38,374 bases of DNA from CAIVPM01 sp964615145 (lineage in GTDB: Bacteria > Bacteroidota > Bacteroidia > Chitinophagales > Chitinophagaceae). The notes below the pieces were generated by a model. It saw only the letters and a program-made list of their open reading frames with translations, searched no databases and was not told where the DNA came from. The position numbers and the translations under genes were made by a program. Below are positions 16,307 through 25,694 of this stretch, piece after piece (within the stretch, counting starts at the first letter, position 1; the number at the start of each line of letters is the position of its first letter). The stretch covers positions 1-38,374 of the forward strand of contig CAZTOP010000029.1 of assembly GCA_964615145.1 (NCBI GenBank). Reading direction: 5' to 3'.

Positions 16307-19045
16307 TTACTCAGCTTCAAATCCAAGCATAAAAGTGAATCTGCTCATATCTTTTAAACTGGATCCTGGAGTATATCTATCCAATCCTATGCCATAATCG
16401 AATCCAAGTAATCCAAACATTGGCAAAAAGAACCTCATTCCAACACCAACACTTCTTCTCAATTTAAACGGATTGTATTCTTTAATGTTATACCAACCAT
16501 TTGCGGCTTCTAAAAAACCAACTGCATATATTGTGCTGCTTGGATTTAAACTCAAAGGATATCTGAGCTCTAATACATATTTGTTAAAGATTGTAAAATA
16601 TTGACTTGCTCCACTTTGTTCTGGATTAATTTTAGGATCTGAATTCTGATACACAGGATAGCCTCTTTGTGCAATAATATCGTATCCTAACAATGCAAAC
16701 TGATTAGTTAAACCAGCATCCCCAACCTGAAAACGCTCAAAAGGAGATATTTGCAATTTTGAATTATATCTGCCCAAGAAACCAAATTTTGCTGCAGCCT
16801 TTAAAACCAATTGTTTGTGATCTTCTCCAACAGCTTTTGTAAGTGGTATATACCACTCACTATTCAACCTTGTTTTGTAATATTCTACCCATTTATATGG
16901 ATTAGATTGTGTGGCTATATCTGGATTAAGTAATGAATATGGTGGTGTGAATTGAAATGTCCACAAGAAATTAGAACCGCTTCTTGCAAACATTGGATTA
17001 TCAACAGACGAACGTTGCAAAGCAACTTTAAAACTTAAGTTATGAGAATACCCGTTGTTAAAACCCGGTAAATTAATTCTGTCGATATAGTAATTTTTTA
17101 AACTATACCTGGCAAAATTCACCCCCATTGATAACGAAAAATAATCATCGGGCCATTTCAATTGCTTACCCAAACTGATGCCTCCACCTGTAGTTTGTAT
17201 ATAAGAATTGTTGGCAGCAGCACTGGTGTAAGTGCCAGTAGTTGGGTCATATGCATTCGCAAATTTGGTGTCGTACAAGGAAATACTCAAGGCATTCCTC
17301 TTTTTCCCACCTAACCACGGCTCTGTAAATGAAAAGTTATAGCTACGGAAGGCTCTGCCATTACTTTGAATACGGAAACTAAGTTTTTGCCCATCTCCCA
17401 TAGGCAATGGATCCCAGGCCTCTTTTTTGAACAATTTTTTAATAGAAAAATTATTAAAACTAATACCAAGAGTACCAGTTAAACCAATATTACCTCCCCA
17501 ACCTGCACTTAATTCTAATTGATCACTACTTTTTTCTTCCACTTGCCAAGTTACATTTACTGTACCATCCTCTGGATTTGGAACTATATTAGGTGTAATT
17601 TTTTCGGGGTTAAAGAAATTGAGTTGAGACAATTCACGTATAGAACGCATAATATCTGAACGTACAAATTTTTCGCCAGGCAGGGTTCGCAATTCTCTGC
17701 GAATTACGTGTTCTTTTGTTTTATCATTTCCTGTTATTCTTACTTCTTTCCAAGTTGCTTGCGGTCCCTCAACCAATCTGATTTCGTGGTCAATGGTATC
17801 ATTATAAACCGCAGTTTCTATAGCCTCGCTTCTAAAAAACAAATAACCATCATCCATATATAAACCACTAACATCGCCACCTTCTGGTGGTCCACCACCC
17901 TTACCAAGCTTTTTATTGAGTGTTTCAATATTGTAAACATCTCCTTTATTAATCCCAAGAATTACAGATAAAATAGAATCCGAGTATTTAGTATTTCCCT
18001 TCCACGTAATCTTACCAAAATAATATTTTCTTCCTTCATTAATTTTTATATCAATGTTTTTATCACCAGCTTCATTATAGTAAGTAGTATCCTTTACAAT
18101 AACTGCATCCCTGTATCCAACAGAATTATAATATGCAATGATATTTTCTTTATCATCTGCATATTTTTTGGCATCAAACTTAGCACCGGTAAATATTTTT
18201 AATCTAATGTATGGGTCTAATAATTTTTTTGTAAGACTATAGGTTAGATATCCTTTGTCTTTCAGATAGTCATTGAAAGTGTATTTTGTAGGCTTAATAA
18301 ACCCACCTTTGCTTTCAGAAGGAAACAGAGTCAATCTTGCTTTTTCCTTCGTGTCTTTCATTTTTTTCTTAAGTTTCAAAGCATCAATAGCATAATTACC
18401 TTCAAAAGCTATGTTATCAATTTTAACTTTACTGCCTTTGTTTACAATAAAGTTGAGTGATATAGAGTTTGCTATTGCACTGTCTTTAATTTCTTGTATT
18501 AATACATTACACCTTTCATATCCTTTTTCAGAAAAAAACTTTTTAATAACCTCAATGGCGTTTTGCTTACTGTTTTCTGTAACAATTCTACCTTTAACCA
18601 ACCCAACTTTTCCCATTAAATCATCGGCATTACTTTTAGATATCCCTAAAAAATGGAATTGAGAAAGTCGTGCTCTTTCAGTTACAGCAATTTCAATTTC
18701 AATGTTTTTTTCTGAAAGATTAGTAATAAAAATTTCGATATTACTAAAATAGTTTTGTGCCCAAAGTTTAGTAATAGCCTTGCTAAAATTATCCCCACCT
18801 GGAATGGTTACTTCATCGCCAACACTTAAATTAGCAATGGAAGCCAATAAAGTTTCATCAAAATACCTGTTTCCTGAAACAGTGATTTTTGAGATTTTAT
18901 ATTTTTTTGGAGGTTTTTGATTGAAAATATTGATCAAATCAGTATTAATGGATTTTATGTCGGGTGTTGTTTCCTGAGCTAATGCCACAGAACCTACACT
19001 TCCACAAATCAACATTATCAATAAACACTTATAAAACTTATACAT
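16307..19045 (-). CDS. bamA: BamA, outer-membrane protein assembly factor (Omp85 family)
   Basis: BamA is the essential outer-membrane insertase that folds beta-barrel proteins. The 912-residue protein has a signal peptide (1-23, ending VALAQ). A series of periplasmic POTRA repeats spans about 50-480, recognisable by ISKITVSGNRYFDETLL, VKIDNIAFEGNYAIDALKLK, FGKITWKGNTKYSDS and WKEVRITGNDKTKEHVIRRE. A 16-strand barrel follows, about 520-912. NFSFTEPWLGGKKRNALSIS is a typical Bacteroidota BamA block, and RSVGVGMRFFLPMFGLLGFDYG is the conserved late-strand region. It ends FTFMLGFEAE rather than on an aromatic residue. It is longer than E. coli BamA, which is normal in this phylum. Two skp genes follow on the same strand. 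Confidence 0.97.
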   Translation of the reverse strand: MYKFYKCLLIMLICGSVGSVALAQETTPDIKSINTDLINIFNQKPPKKYKISKITVSGNRYFDETLLASIANLSVGDEVTIPGGDNFSKAITKLWAQNYFSNIEIFITNLSEKNIEIEIAVTERARLSQFHFLGISKSNADDLMGKVGLVKGRIVTENSKQNAIEVIKKFFSEKGYERCNVLIQEIKDSAIANSISLNFIVNKGSKVKIDNIAFEGNYAIDALKLKKKMKDTKEKARLTLFPSESKGGFIKPTKYTFNDYLKDKGYLTYSLTKKLLDPYIRLKIFTGAKFDAKKYADDKENIIAYYNSVGYRDAVIVKDTTYYNEAGDKNIDIKINEGRKYYFGKITWKGNTKYSDSILSVILGINKGDVYNIETLNKKLGKGGGPPEGGDVSGLYMDDGYLFFRSEAIETAVYNDTIDHEIRLVEGPQATWKEVRITGNDKTKEHVIRRELRTLPGEKFVRSDIMRSIRELSQLNFFNPEKITPNIVPNPEDGTVNVTWQVEEKSSDQLELSAGWGGNIGLTGTLGISFNNFSIKKLFKKEAWDPLPMGDGQKLSFRIQSNGRAFRSYNFSFTEPWLGGKKRNALSISLYDTKFANAYDPTTGTYTSAAANNSYIQTTGGGISLGKQLKWPDDYFSLSMGVNFARYSLKNYYIDRINLPGFNNGYSHNLSFKVALQRSSVDNPMFARSGSNFLWTFQFTPPYSLLNPDIATQSNPYKWVEYYKTRLNSEWYIPLTKAVGEDHKQLVLKAAAKFGFLGRYNSKLQISPFERFQVGDAGLTNQFALLGYDIIAQRGYPVYQNSDPKINPEQSGASQYFTIFNKYVLELRYPLSLNPSSTIYAVGFLEAANGWYNIKEYNPFKLRRSVGVGMRFFLPMFGLLGFDYGIGLDRYTPGSSLKDMSRFTFMLGFEAE

Positions 19046-19061
19046 TCATCGTGGTTTTAGT

Positions 19062-19092
19062 ATGTTGTTTTCCATAAAAAAAGAAACAACAT
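19062..19092 (-). repeat. Inverted repeat in the bamA leader
   Basis: ATGTTGTTT (19062-19070) and AAACAACAT (19084-19092) form a perfect 9-bp inverted repeat with a 13-base A-rich spacer, 17 bases upstream of the bamA ATG. No T-run follows it on the minus strand, so it is not a standard terminator. It could be a leader hairpin or a regulator-binding site. Confidence 0.5.
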
Positions 19093-19105
19093 TTAAAAAG
19101 TGTAG

Positions 19106-19113
19106 CAAAATAA
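19106..19113 (-). promoter_or_regulatory. -7-like promoter element for bamA
   Basis: The minus strand reads TTATTTTG, one mismatch to TAnnTTTG, preceded by ATTCCCC exactly as in front of the hppA element. The bamA leader would be about 55 bases and would include the 9-bp inverted repeat. Confidence 0.4.
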
Positions 19114-19266
19114 GGGGAATATTGAAAAGGGATTGCTAAATAGATTTATAATATTGAGTTAAAATTTTGATAAATGTCTATTTTTTTAAAAAAAGCATTT
19201 CATTAATCATCAATTGTTATGGTAATTTACTCAAAAAAAATTAACAATAATTCTAGATTGAAATTT

Positions 19267-20679
19267 CTAATTCGTTTTAATAATCGGTATTAATAAATTC
19301 TCTGTCCCATTATTAACTATTATTTTATAATCACTAGCAGGAAGTTGCCTTATATTCATCTCAAATGTGTTATTACCAACAATAGATGAAAATATTTTTG
19401 AATATACCTTTACCCCAATGTTATTATAAATGACAATATTAATATTTTCTTGCTTGTTACTTACGTAATTCATGTAAAGATTATTAACACATGGATTAGG
19501 ATAAACTTGAATTTGTTTTGGGTATGATTTTCTAAGTAATATTACTTTACTATACTGTGTTTTCCCTAAGGCATCTATTAGTTTAATACGATAATAGACT
19601 ATGCTTTTTTGAGAAAATATTTGCGAATCTGTATATGAATAATCAAAGGTATTGTTTGATTTTACAGTTTTATAATCAGTAAAATCAATACCTGTGGTAC
19701 TTTTTTGCAAAGTAAAATAATGGCTATTCATACTTTTATTTGTTTGCCAGCTTAATATAGCGTCGCCATTATTTTCTTTGGCTTCAAAACTTAACAGTTC
19801 AACTGGTAATGGAGCCCCTACTGTAAACACACCCAAAGGCATGTTTTTTAAGTAGTTTAAATTACTAATGTTCTTTGTAATACTATATGGGTTACTTCCA
19901 TTTGCAGATAAATAATTAGATGCTGTTTTCCAACTACTATCGCTGTAATCATAATATCTAATTTCAGCCAGATTTCTATTAAATCCAAACAATTCTTCTG
20001 TTCCATTCCATTGAAGAGTTACATCAAAATTTACTCCACCGGGTATTTCTTCATTCACAATCCAAGTTTTATTTACGGCCAAGCTTTGCACTGCATTCAA
20101 TAAACCGAAAGCATTACCGCTATCATATTTTAAATAAGAGCTATCTTGAGTTCTTATTGAATAAACGTCTGATACCCCTTTATTACTTAATGTAAAAGGT
20201 AAATAATTATTTATTGTTCCTACCGGATAGACAATTGTTTGATTAGTGGGTGATGTTTGAATAAGTTGACCAGAACCATTTGTAACAAAATATTTACTTG
20301 AATTATACCCAGCCAAAAAAGCATTGGATTGTAATTTACAATTATAGTTGTTAAGAAAAATTTTTCCATGAACTAAAGCACATTGGCTATCTATTTGAAA
20401 ATGGTTGTTAAATGATAATCCATAAGGATTTTCTATAAACAAACTTCCAAATTTTAGACTAGATGTACTATTTATTTTTTGCTGTGTTATTCCAGCAAAG
20501 TGCCATTCGCTATTTTTATTGTTATCAATTGTACCACTATCTTCTATATCTGACTCCACAACAACTACTGTATTACTATCTATCCTAATATAACCATTGT
20601 TAGTTAGCGTTGATTGGGCTTTAGTTAATGAACAAGTGAGCAGCATAAAGCCACTAGTAATGAACAGTAATTTTTTCAT
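19267..20679 (-). CDS. T9SS-sorted secreted protein encoded behind the S74 fibre gene
   Basis: The protein is exported by Sec and then delivered to the cell surface by the type IX secretion system. ATG 20679 is taken as the start (470 residues) because MKKLLFITSGFMLLTCSLTKAQ is a clean signal peptide; an in-frame TTG at 20697 would only add six residues. The middle is a Ser/Asn/Tyr-rich beta region of no recognised family. PVELLSFEAKENNGDAILSW opens a fibronectin-III-like domain (about 290-385). The last 80 residues are a type A T9SS sorting domain: IQVYPNPCVNNLYMNY, then IYNNIGVKVYS, then LPASDYKIIV. It starts 50 bases after the fibre gene and is probably cotranscribed with it, so a partner or anchor role is plausible but unproven. 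Confidence 0.88.
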   Translation of the reverse strand: MKKLLFITSGFMLLTCSLTKAQSTLTNNGYIRIDSNTVVVVESDIEDSGTIDNNKNSEWHFAGITQQKINSTSSLKFGSLFIENPYGLSFNNHFQIDSQCALVHGKIFLNNYNCKLQSNAFLAGYNSSKYFVTNGSGQLIQTSPTNQTIVYPVGTINNYLPFTLSNKGVSDVYSIRTQDSSYLKYDSGNAFGLLNAVQSLAVNKTWIVNEEIPGGVNFDVTLQWNGTEELFGFNRNLAEIRYYDYSDSSWKTASNYLSANGSNPYSITKNISNLNYLKNMPLGVFTVGAPLPVELLSFEAKENNGDAILSWQTNKSMNSHYFTLQKSTTGIDFTDYKTVKSNNTFDYSYTDSQIFSQKSIVYYRIKLIDALGKTQYSKVILLRKSYPKQIQVYPNPCVNNLYMNYVSNKQENINIVIYNNIGVKVYSKIFSSIVGNNTFEMNIRQLPASDYKIIVNNGTENLLIPIIKTN

Positions 20680-20729
20680 CTTGAATATTTTATTCAACTA
20701 CACATTGATGGGTTATATATAAATCGAAA

Positions 20730-23700
20730 CTATTTCGCTTGACTTAAGGAGTTCAAAGTTTTATTATTTAAACCCTTTTCAAGCTCCTCAAATTTTTTCA
20801 ATAATTCACTTAACTGATTTTTTAATTGTGCATTTTCCTGTTCAATTTTTTTAATTGAATTATTTGCAATAACAACTTGTTTTAGTTCATTAATTTCTAA
20901 TTGTTGCTCTTTAATTGCTTGTAATAGAATTGGCACCATATTGCCATAAGCAACACTTAAAGTTCCTTTTTCATCTTGCTTTACCAACTGTGGAAATTGT
21001 TCTTGTACCTCTTGTGCCAAGAAACCAATTTGCAATCCTCTTTCTTTTTTATCATCAATCCAGTTGTAGCTATAACCGTTTAATTTATTGAGCTTGCCCA
21101 AAACATTATTCAATGGTTGTATATTTTTCTTTAAACGCTTGTCGCTGTTTTGTGTGAGTGTTCCTGTAAGTGTAGCATTACCATCAGCTGTCATACTAAA
21201 TATACTTGTTCCGTTATTATTTATTGTAAAATAAGATGCAGATGCTGAATTTGAATTGTAAGTATTAATACCCCAATAGTTACTTGAACCAGCATTTTTA
21301 AGTTGAATATTTGTTGGAGCAAAAAGCCCTTCTTCTTCAATTAATAAATTGGGGAAAAAACTATTGCTATTATTTTTAATATGAAGTTTGGCATTAGCAT
21401 TATCAGTACCTAATCCTAGCGTGTTTAAATTGGAGATATAATTCGTAGTGCCATTTGTTAATAAAGCCGAACCAAAAGTTTTCCAATTTGTTCCATCATA
21501 CCCTTCAAAATTTGTTCCATCAAAACGAATGGTACCAGCATTTGTGTTTGATGAATAACCAATTTTAACACCTCCATTTACTTCTAATTTTTCAGTTGGA
21601 ATTGTATAAGTACCCACACCAAGATTATCGGATGGGTTGTTTAGTTTTACACTTCCTGCAGTTGTTCTATCCCATAAATCAGCACTTGTTAAACTTTTCC
21701 AACCCGACCCATTGAAATAAACCTGCAAATCATTGCCACTATTCTGAACAGTTCCATCAGTTGGGGTTATTGCAGCAGAACCTCCACCAATAACAATTGC
21801 ACCATTGGTTTCCAAATCTTCACTAGCAAAAGATTTGTTAATAGCCAATCTTCCGTTTGTTTTTATTGCTGTACCTTTAGCAGGGTTAATATTTCCAGAT
21901 ACAAATTGTGCAGCATAGCCCATGGCATCACTACCAACAACTTTTAGTCTTACACTATCACTAATATAGCTGATTGATTCGCCCATAACAACCCTTGAAT
22001 TAGACAAATTTCCAGAAAGCATAACAGTATCTCCCAGAACATTCCAGCCTGTATTAGCAGCAGTTGTTGAAATAGTGTTTCCTGTAATTGTAATGCCACT
22101 ACCTGCAGTTAAGCTACTTGCAATTGTATTACCTGTAATGTTTATACCACTACCAGCTACCAAGTTGGTAGATATTGATGAACCATTAATATTAATTCCT
22201 GTTCCTGCAGTGTAATTGGTGCCGGCAGTTGGTGTTTGCCAAAATGCAGTACCAGCAGCATCGCTTGTTAAAACTTTACCAGCGGCTTGTGTACCATCAA
22301 CTATTTTAATTGAACCCGTAATATCAATACCACCTAATGTTTTTAATGCGGTATAACCAGCCCCTGATTTATGTTCTAAAAGAGCTGTTGGATTTCCAAA
22401 AATATTTCCTCCATAAACGTATAAGCCCCTACCATTTTCAGTATATCCATAAAAAGCATCGCCATATTTGCTAAATCCTTGAATGCCTACATTTCCGGGT
22501 TGTCCACTTAATGGGCTGCCTTTAGGATTTCCGCTTGTACCACTATCCGCAACAGCCAACGCTATAGAATATGGCGTTATAACTTGTGTTATTGTAGCAA
22601 GAGTGTTTTGTCCCCCAGAGTTAGTAGTTGTATTATCTCTAATTTGAAAACGAGGAGTAAAACTGCTTGTCATAAATGGAGCATCTCCCATTAATATTTT
22701 TCCTGAATTATTATTCACAATATTATTATTGCTAAAATCCCAATAACTACTACTACTGCCACTTGGTAATGATACACTATTTCCATTGGCTATAGATAAA
22801 GTATTACCACTTAAACTTAATGTTTGAGGAATGGTGCTAATTACATTTGATGAAATATTAATGCCACTTCCGGCTGTATAAGAACCGGATGTCAATGACT
22901 TCCAACCATTGTGATATCCTAAAAAATCGGTTCCATTATATGCTATAATTCCATTTACAGGATTAACTCCAACTCCCATATTTTCTATTTTTATGGCTCC
23001 TGCTATTTCTAATTTTTGACTTGGATTTGTAACTCCGATACCTACATTTCCTGTATTACTATTGCTAATGTTATTTCCATTGGTGGTCCATTGAGCACCT
23101 ATACCTGTTAAATTTAACCAACTACCTCCATGCATTCCTTGAAAACCAGCACTGGTTGTGTAACGAATAGTTCCATTAGTTGGACTTGCATTTGCATCTG
23201 CTATTTTTATAGCACCCGCTACTTCAAGTTGTTGACTTGGATTTAAAAGACCGAAACCAACATTACCACCTGTCGCCAACAAAGCATATCCATTTCCTGG
23301 TGCACCAGCAGTAACTTGAAAATATCCTGCAACTCCATAATCTGTTTGACCTTTAACACCCACACTTGCATTAGTTGTTCCAATTCCCCAAACACCTTCT
23401 CCTTGCATAGAATGTCCCTTAACACCAGAGCCATTAGTAGTAACTCCATACATTGCATTACCTTCAAACATACTACTCATTAGCCCGGTTTTTATTCCTG
23501 TTGGTTGCAATACACCTGAGTTTCCGTTGGATATATAAACAGTTGTTGCACTACTTGAAGCATTTGTTTCAGTAACCGAAAACTTATTTATGGTTGAGCT
23601 TGAGCCTATACTAACAGCTCCAGAATTAGTATTTGAAATGTTATTTCCATTAGCTACCCAAGGGCTTGTTCCACCAACACCTCCACCGGTTAAGTTTTGC

Positions 23701-24815
23701 CAACTACCAGCGTGCATTCCCTGAAAACCATCAGTTGATGTGTAACGAATTGTTCCATTTGATGGGCTTGCAGTTGCGTCTGAAATTTTTATAGCTCCTG
23801 CTACTTCAAGTTTTTCTGTAGGATTATTGATATTTCCAATACCAGTGTTAGCATTTCTCAAAATTGTAATTGCATTTGAACGTATTGAAGCTGTGGTATT
23901 GCCATTTCCAATTTGAAAAATTCTATCTGTTGAATTTGGTATTCCTGGATGAGGATTATCCGTAGTATCATTATTAAAACCTCCACAAAAACCTCCATAA
24001 GATTTTGAAATAGTATTACCCAAAGCCACACCATAAGACCCGTAAGTTTTTGAGAAAGGACCACCAGCTAGAGAGTTGCTACCAATTGCAACTCCAGCAC
24101 CAAACGCTAAAGAGTTTCTACCTCTTGCTTCACTAAATCCCCCTAAAGCAACAGCCCAATCTTCTGTAGCTAAAACATTATTGCCTATTGCTACTGAATT
24201 GCTGCCTGTACTTCTAGGAGCATCCCCAAAGGCAAAACTGGAATATCCTTTAGCAACAGAGTTGTACCCTCCTGCAAATGAAAACAAACCAATACTATCT
24301 TTATTCCATTGATCTGCATCAACATAACCCACTCTAAAAGCATTTTTATCTGAATACCACATCATTCTACTACCAGCACCACTGATGGGAGGTTTATTAT
24401 AAGAGAATAAGACAGTTGGCGAGCCTGTAAATACAACACTACTATCCATTACGTGTAATTTTGCTTTAGGATTTTGTGTTCCAATACCAACATTGCCGCT
24501 ATTTGAGTTATAAATATTGTCACCCAATTTCTTCCAAAGCAAATCTGTTGTACTCTGTAGTCTTACCCAGCCCGAAACCGTATTCATCATTATTGACAAG
24601 CTATCTGTATCAAAAACTAACAAACCATTAGCAGGTGTTGCTATGGTAGTTCTTTGCATACTAGTCATTCTTGGTATTAGCAAACCTCGATTAGTACTTT
24701 GTACATCAAGCATTGCACTTGCATTGGGTGCTGTGTTACTTGATGCTATAGCAACTTGTGCATTTATCTTGCTGGTAAGAAAAATAAAAAGCAATAGCGT
24801 AAATATCATGTTCAT
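20730..24815 (-). CDS. Large fibre/adhesin-like protein with YadA-like head repeats and C-terminal S74 intramolecular chaperone domain
   Basis: The 1361-residue product has a signal peptide (1-19, ending KINAQ). A Bacteroidota-typical start module follows (SAMLDVQSTNRGLLIPRMTS and ANGLLVFDTDS). Residues of about 180-265 are YadA-like head repeats (GYNSVAKGYSSFAFG, GSNSVAIGNN, GRNSLAFGAG). Several LEVAGAIKI...NGTIRY...GFQGMH modules and AGSGINITGN repeats come next. The C-terminal S74 domain starts at NSDKRLKKNI with Ser1224, the residue used for self-cleavage in this family, and ends in a coiled coil (about 1295-1350). S74 domains trimerise fibre proteins and then cut themselves off. It has no T9SS sorting domain. 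The architecture resembles phage tail spikes, but no phage genes are nearby and the signal peptide points to a cell-surface role. Function is inferred. Confidence 0.9.
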   Translation of the reverse strand: MNMIFTLLLFIFLTSKINAQVAIASSNTAPNASAMLDVQSTNRGLLIPRMTSMQRTTIATPANGLLVFDTDSLSIMMNTVSGWVRLQSTTDLLWKKLGDNIYNSNSGNVGIGTQNPKAKLHVMDSSVVFTGSPTVLFSYNKPPISGAGSRMMWYSDKNAFRVGYVDADQWNKDSIGLFSFAGGYNSVAKGYSSFAFGDAPRSTGSNSVAIGNNVLATEDWAVALGGFSEARGRNSLAFGAGVAIGSNSLAGGPFSKTYGSYGVALGNTISKSYGGFCGGFNNDTTDNPHPGIPNSTDRIFQIGNGNTTASIRSNAITILRNANTGIGNINNPTEKLEVAGAIKISDATASPSNGTIRYTSTDGFQGMHAGSWQNLTGGGVGGTSPWVANGNNISNTNSGAVSIGSSSTINKFSVTETNASSSATTVYISNGNSGVLQPTGIKTGLMSSMFEGNAMYGVTTNGSGVKGHSMQGEGVWGIGTTNASVGVKGQTDYGVAGYFQVTAGAPGNGYALLATGGNVGFGLLNPSQQLEVAGAIKIADANASPTNGTIRYTTSAGFQGMHGGSWLNLTGIGAQWTTNGNNISNSNTGNVGIGVTNPSQKLEIAGAIKIENMGVGVNPVNGIIAYNGTDFLGYHNGWKSLTSGSYTAGSGINISSNVISTIPQTLSLSGNTLSIANGNSVSLPSGSSSSYWDFSNNNIVNNNSGKILMGDAPFMTSSFTPRFQIRDNTTTNSGGQNTLATITQVITPYSIALAVADSGTSGNPKGSPLSGQPGNVGIQGFSKYGDAFYGYTENGRGLYVYGGNIFGNPTALLEHKSGAGYTALKTLGGIDITGSIKIVDGTQAAGKVLTSDAAGTAFWQTPTAGTNYTAGTGININGSSISTNLVAGSGINITGNTIASSLTAGSGITITGNTISTTAANTGWNVLGDTVMLSGNLSNSRVVMGESISYISDSVRLKVVGSDAMGYAAQFVSGNINPAKGTAIKTNGRLAINKSFASEDLETNGAIVIGGGSAAITPTDGTVQNSGNDLQVYFNGSGWKSLTSADLWDRTTAGSVKLNNPSDNLGVGTYTIPTEKLEVNGGVKIGYSSNTNAGTIRFDGTNFEGYDGTNWKTFGSALLTNGTTNYISNLNTLGLGTDNANAKLHIKNNSNSFFPNLLIEEEGLFAPTNIQLKNAGSSNYWGINTYNSNSASASYFTINNNGTSIFSMTADGNATLTGTLTQNSDKRLKKNIQPLNNVLGKLNKLNGYSYNWIDDKKERGLQIGFLAQEVQEQFPQLVKQDEKGTLSVAYGNMVPILLQAIKEQQLEINELKQVVIANNSIKKIEQENAQLKNQLSELLKKFEELEKGLNNKTLNSLSQAK
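22080..22225 (-). repeat. Short tandem coding repeats, AGSGINITGN type
   Basis: Within the fibre gene, three consecutive units of about 16-17 codons encode variants of AGTGININGSSIST, AGSGINITGNTIAS and AGSGITITGNTIST. A related unit occurs again near 22830-22890. Such units usually form stacked beta-strands of a trimeric stalk and are prone to recombination. Confidence 0.75.
22960..23830 (-). repeat. Dispersed homologous modules in the fibre gene (LEVAGAIKI blocks)
   Basis: Blocks at about 23690-23830 and 23105-23240 encode nearly the same module (LEVAGAIKI, then SPxNGTIRY, then GFQGMHxGSWxNLTG) and are clearly similar at DNA level. A shorter, diverged copy lies at about 22890-23030 and another at about 21480-21600. 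They look like internal duplications. Confidence 0.75.
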
Positions 24816-24834
24816 TGCAGTAAGTTTTACTACA

Positions 24835-24864
24835 CAAACTTGATTCTTTATTAAATTGATTCAA
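24835..24864 (-). promoter_or_regulatory. Candidate promoter of the S74 fibre gene
   Basis: On the minus strand TTG (24864-24862) and CAAGTTTG (24842-24835, one mismatch to TAnnTTTG) are separated by exactly 19 bases, the spacing known for Bacteroidota -33/-7 promoters. This would allow the fibre and T9SS genes to be expressed separately from the upstream two-component genes, with a leader of about 15 bases. Confidence 0.5.
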
Positions 24865-24908
24865 GGATGAAATGATATTTAGCAAATATTTTGAGTAATT
24901 GGCTAATA

Positions 24909-25652
24909 TTATAGAGTAGAAAATTTTTCAATAAAACCTTCCTTTCTGTTTCTAGCTACCGAAATGTGTTCTCCGTCTGTCATTTCAATGTAATTTCCAT
25001 CAGTTCGAATATATTTTGTAATATGGTTTAGATTTACAACAAATGAATTATGAATACGATAGAAATTATATGGTTCTAAAATTTCCTCAACCTCTTTTAG
25101 AGTCTTTGAAAGCAGTATTTTCTGTCCATTTAGCAAATAAATTTTAGTATAGTTGCTTAATGATTCTCCTCGTATAATTTCATTGGGATTTACAAATTGC
25201 AATCCCTCTGTGGTATGTAACGCTATCTTTTGTGGCAGGTTTGCTTTTTGAATTTGATGCATCAATAGCTGAAACTGTTGTTGTGTGTTATCTGATGGTT
25301 GCTTTTGCAATCGGTTTATAGATTCTTTTAAATCGTTAGCATCAATGGGTTTTAATAAATAATCAAACGCTGCATATTTAATAGCCTTAATAGCAAATTG
25401 ATTATACGCTGTAGTAAAAATTACATTAAAATTTTTTTCAGCAAAAGCATTCAATACATCAAAGCCGTTTTGCACAGGCATTTCAACATCTAAAAAAATT
25501 AAGTTTGGCTGACATTTTTTAATAGCATCAATTCCTTGAGCAGCATTGCTACAACAAGCTAAAACTTTTATATTACTACAATGTTTTAAAAGCATTAATT
25601 GTAGCACCTCTTGTGCATCTTTTTCATCGTCTATAATTATTGCAGTTATCAT
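24909..25652 (-). CDS. LytTR-family response regulator (LytR/AlgR type)
   Basis: This is the DNA-binding half of a two-component system. The 247-residue protein has a receiver domain (1-120) with the acidic pocket Asp8-Asp9, phospho-acceptor Asp55 in LIFLDVEMP, Thr in IFTTAYNQF and Lys in YLLKPIDANDL. A LytTR DNA-binding domain follows (about 145-247: KIALHTTEGLQFVNPNEIIR, then LEPYNFYRIHNSFVVNLNHI). It lies 42 bases behind the histidine kinase gene and is surely its partner. Its likely targets include the fibre gene just downstream, given the position; no binding site can be assigned with confidence. Confidence 0.94.
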   Translation of the reverse strand: MITAIIIDDEKDAQEVLQLMLLKHCSNIKVLACCSNAAQGIDAIKKCQPNLIFLDVEMPVQNGFDVLNAFAEKNFNVIFTTAYNQFAIKAIKYAAFDYLLKPIDANDLKESINRLQKQPSDNTQQQFQLLMHQIQKANLPQKIALHTTEGLQFVNPNEIIRGESLSNYTKIYLLNGQKILLSKTLKEVEEILEPYNFYRIHNSFVVNLNHITKYIRTDGNYIEMTDGEHISVARNRKEGFIEKFSTL

Positions 25653-25694
25653 ATAAAAAAAACTCTTTGCTTTAGTTATAATTTTAAAAAATTT

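Noticed and set aside
22080..23830. Repeats in the fibre gene considered as CRISPR or non-coding repeats
   Set aside because: They keep the reading frame and encode homologous protein modules; there are no unique spacers of constant length.
20730..24815. Reading the S74 protein as a prophage tail fibre
   Set aside because: It carries a Sec signal peptide and YadA-like head repeats, and no capsid, portal, terminase, integrase or lysis gene is present in the window.
24517..24843. Plus-strand reading frame opposite the start of the fibre gene
   Set aside because: It is antisense to a well-supported coding sequence and its composition mirrors the coding strand; no family features.
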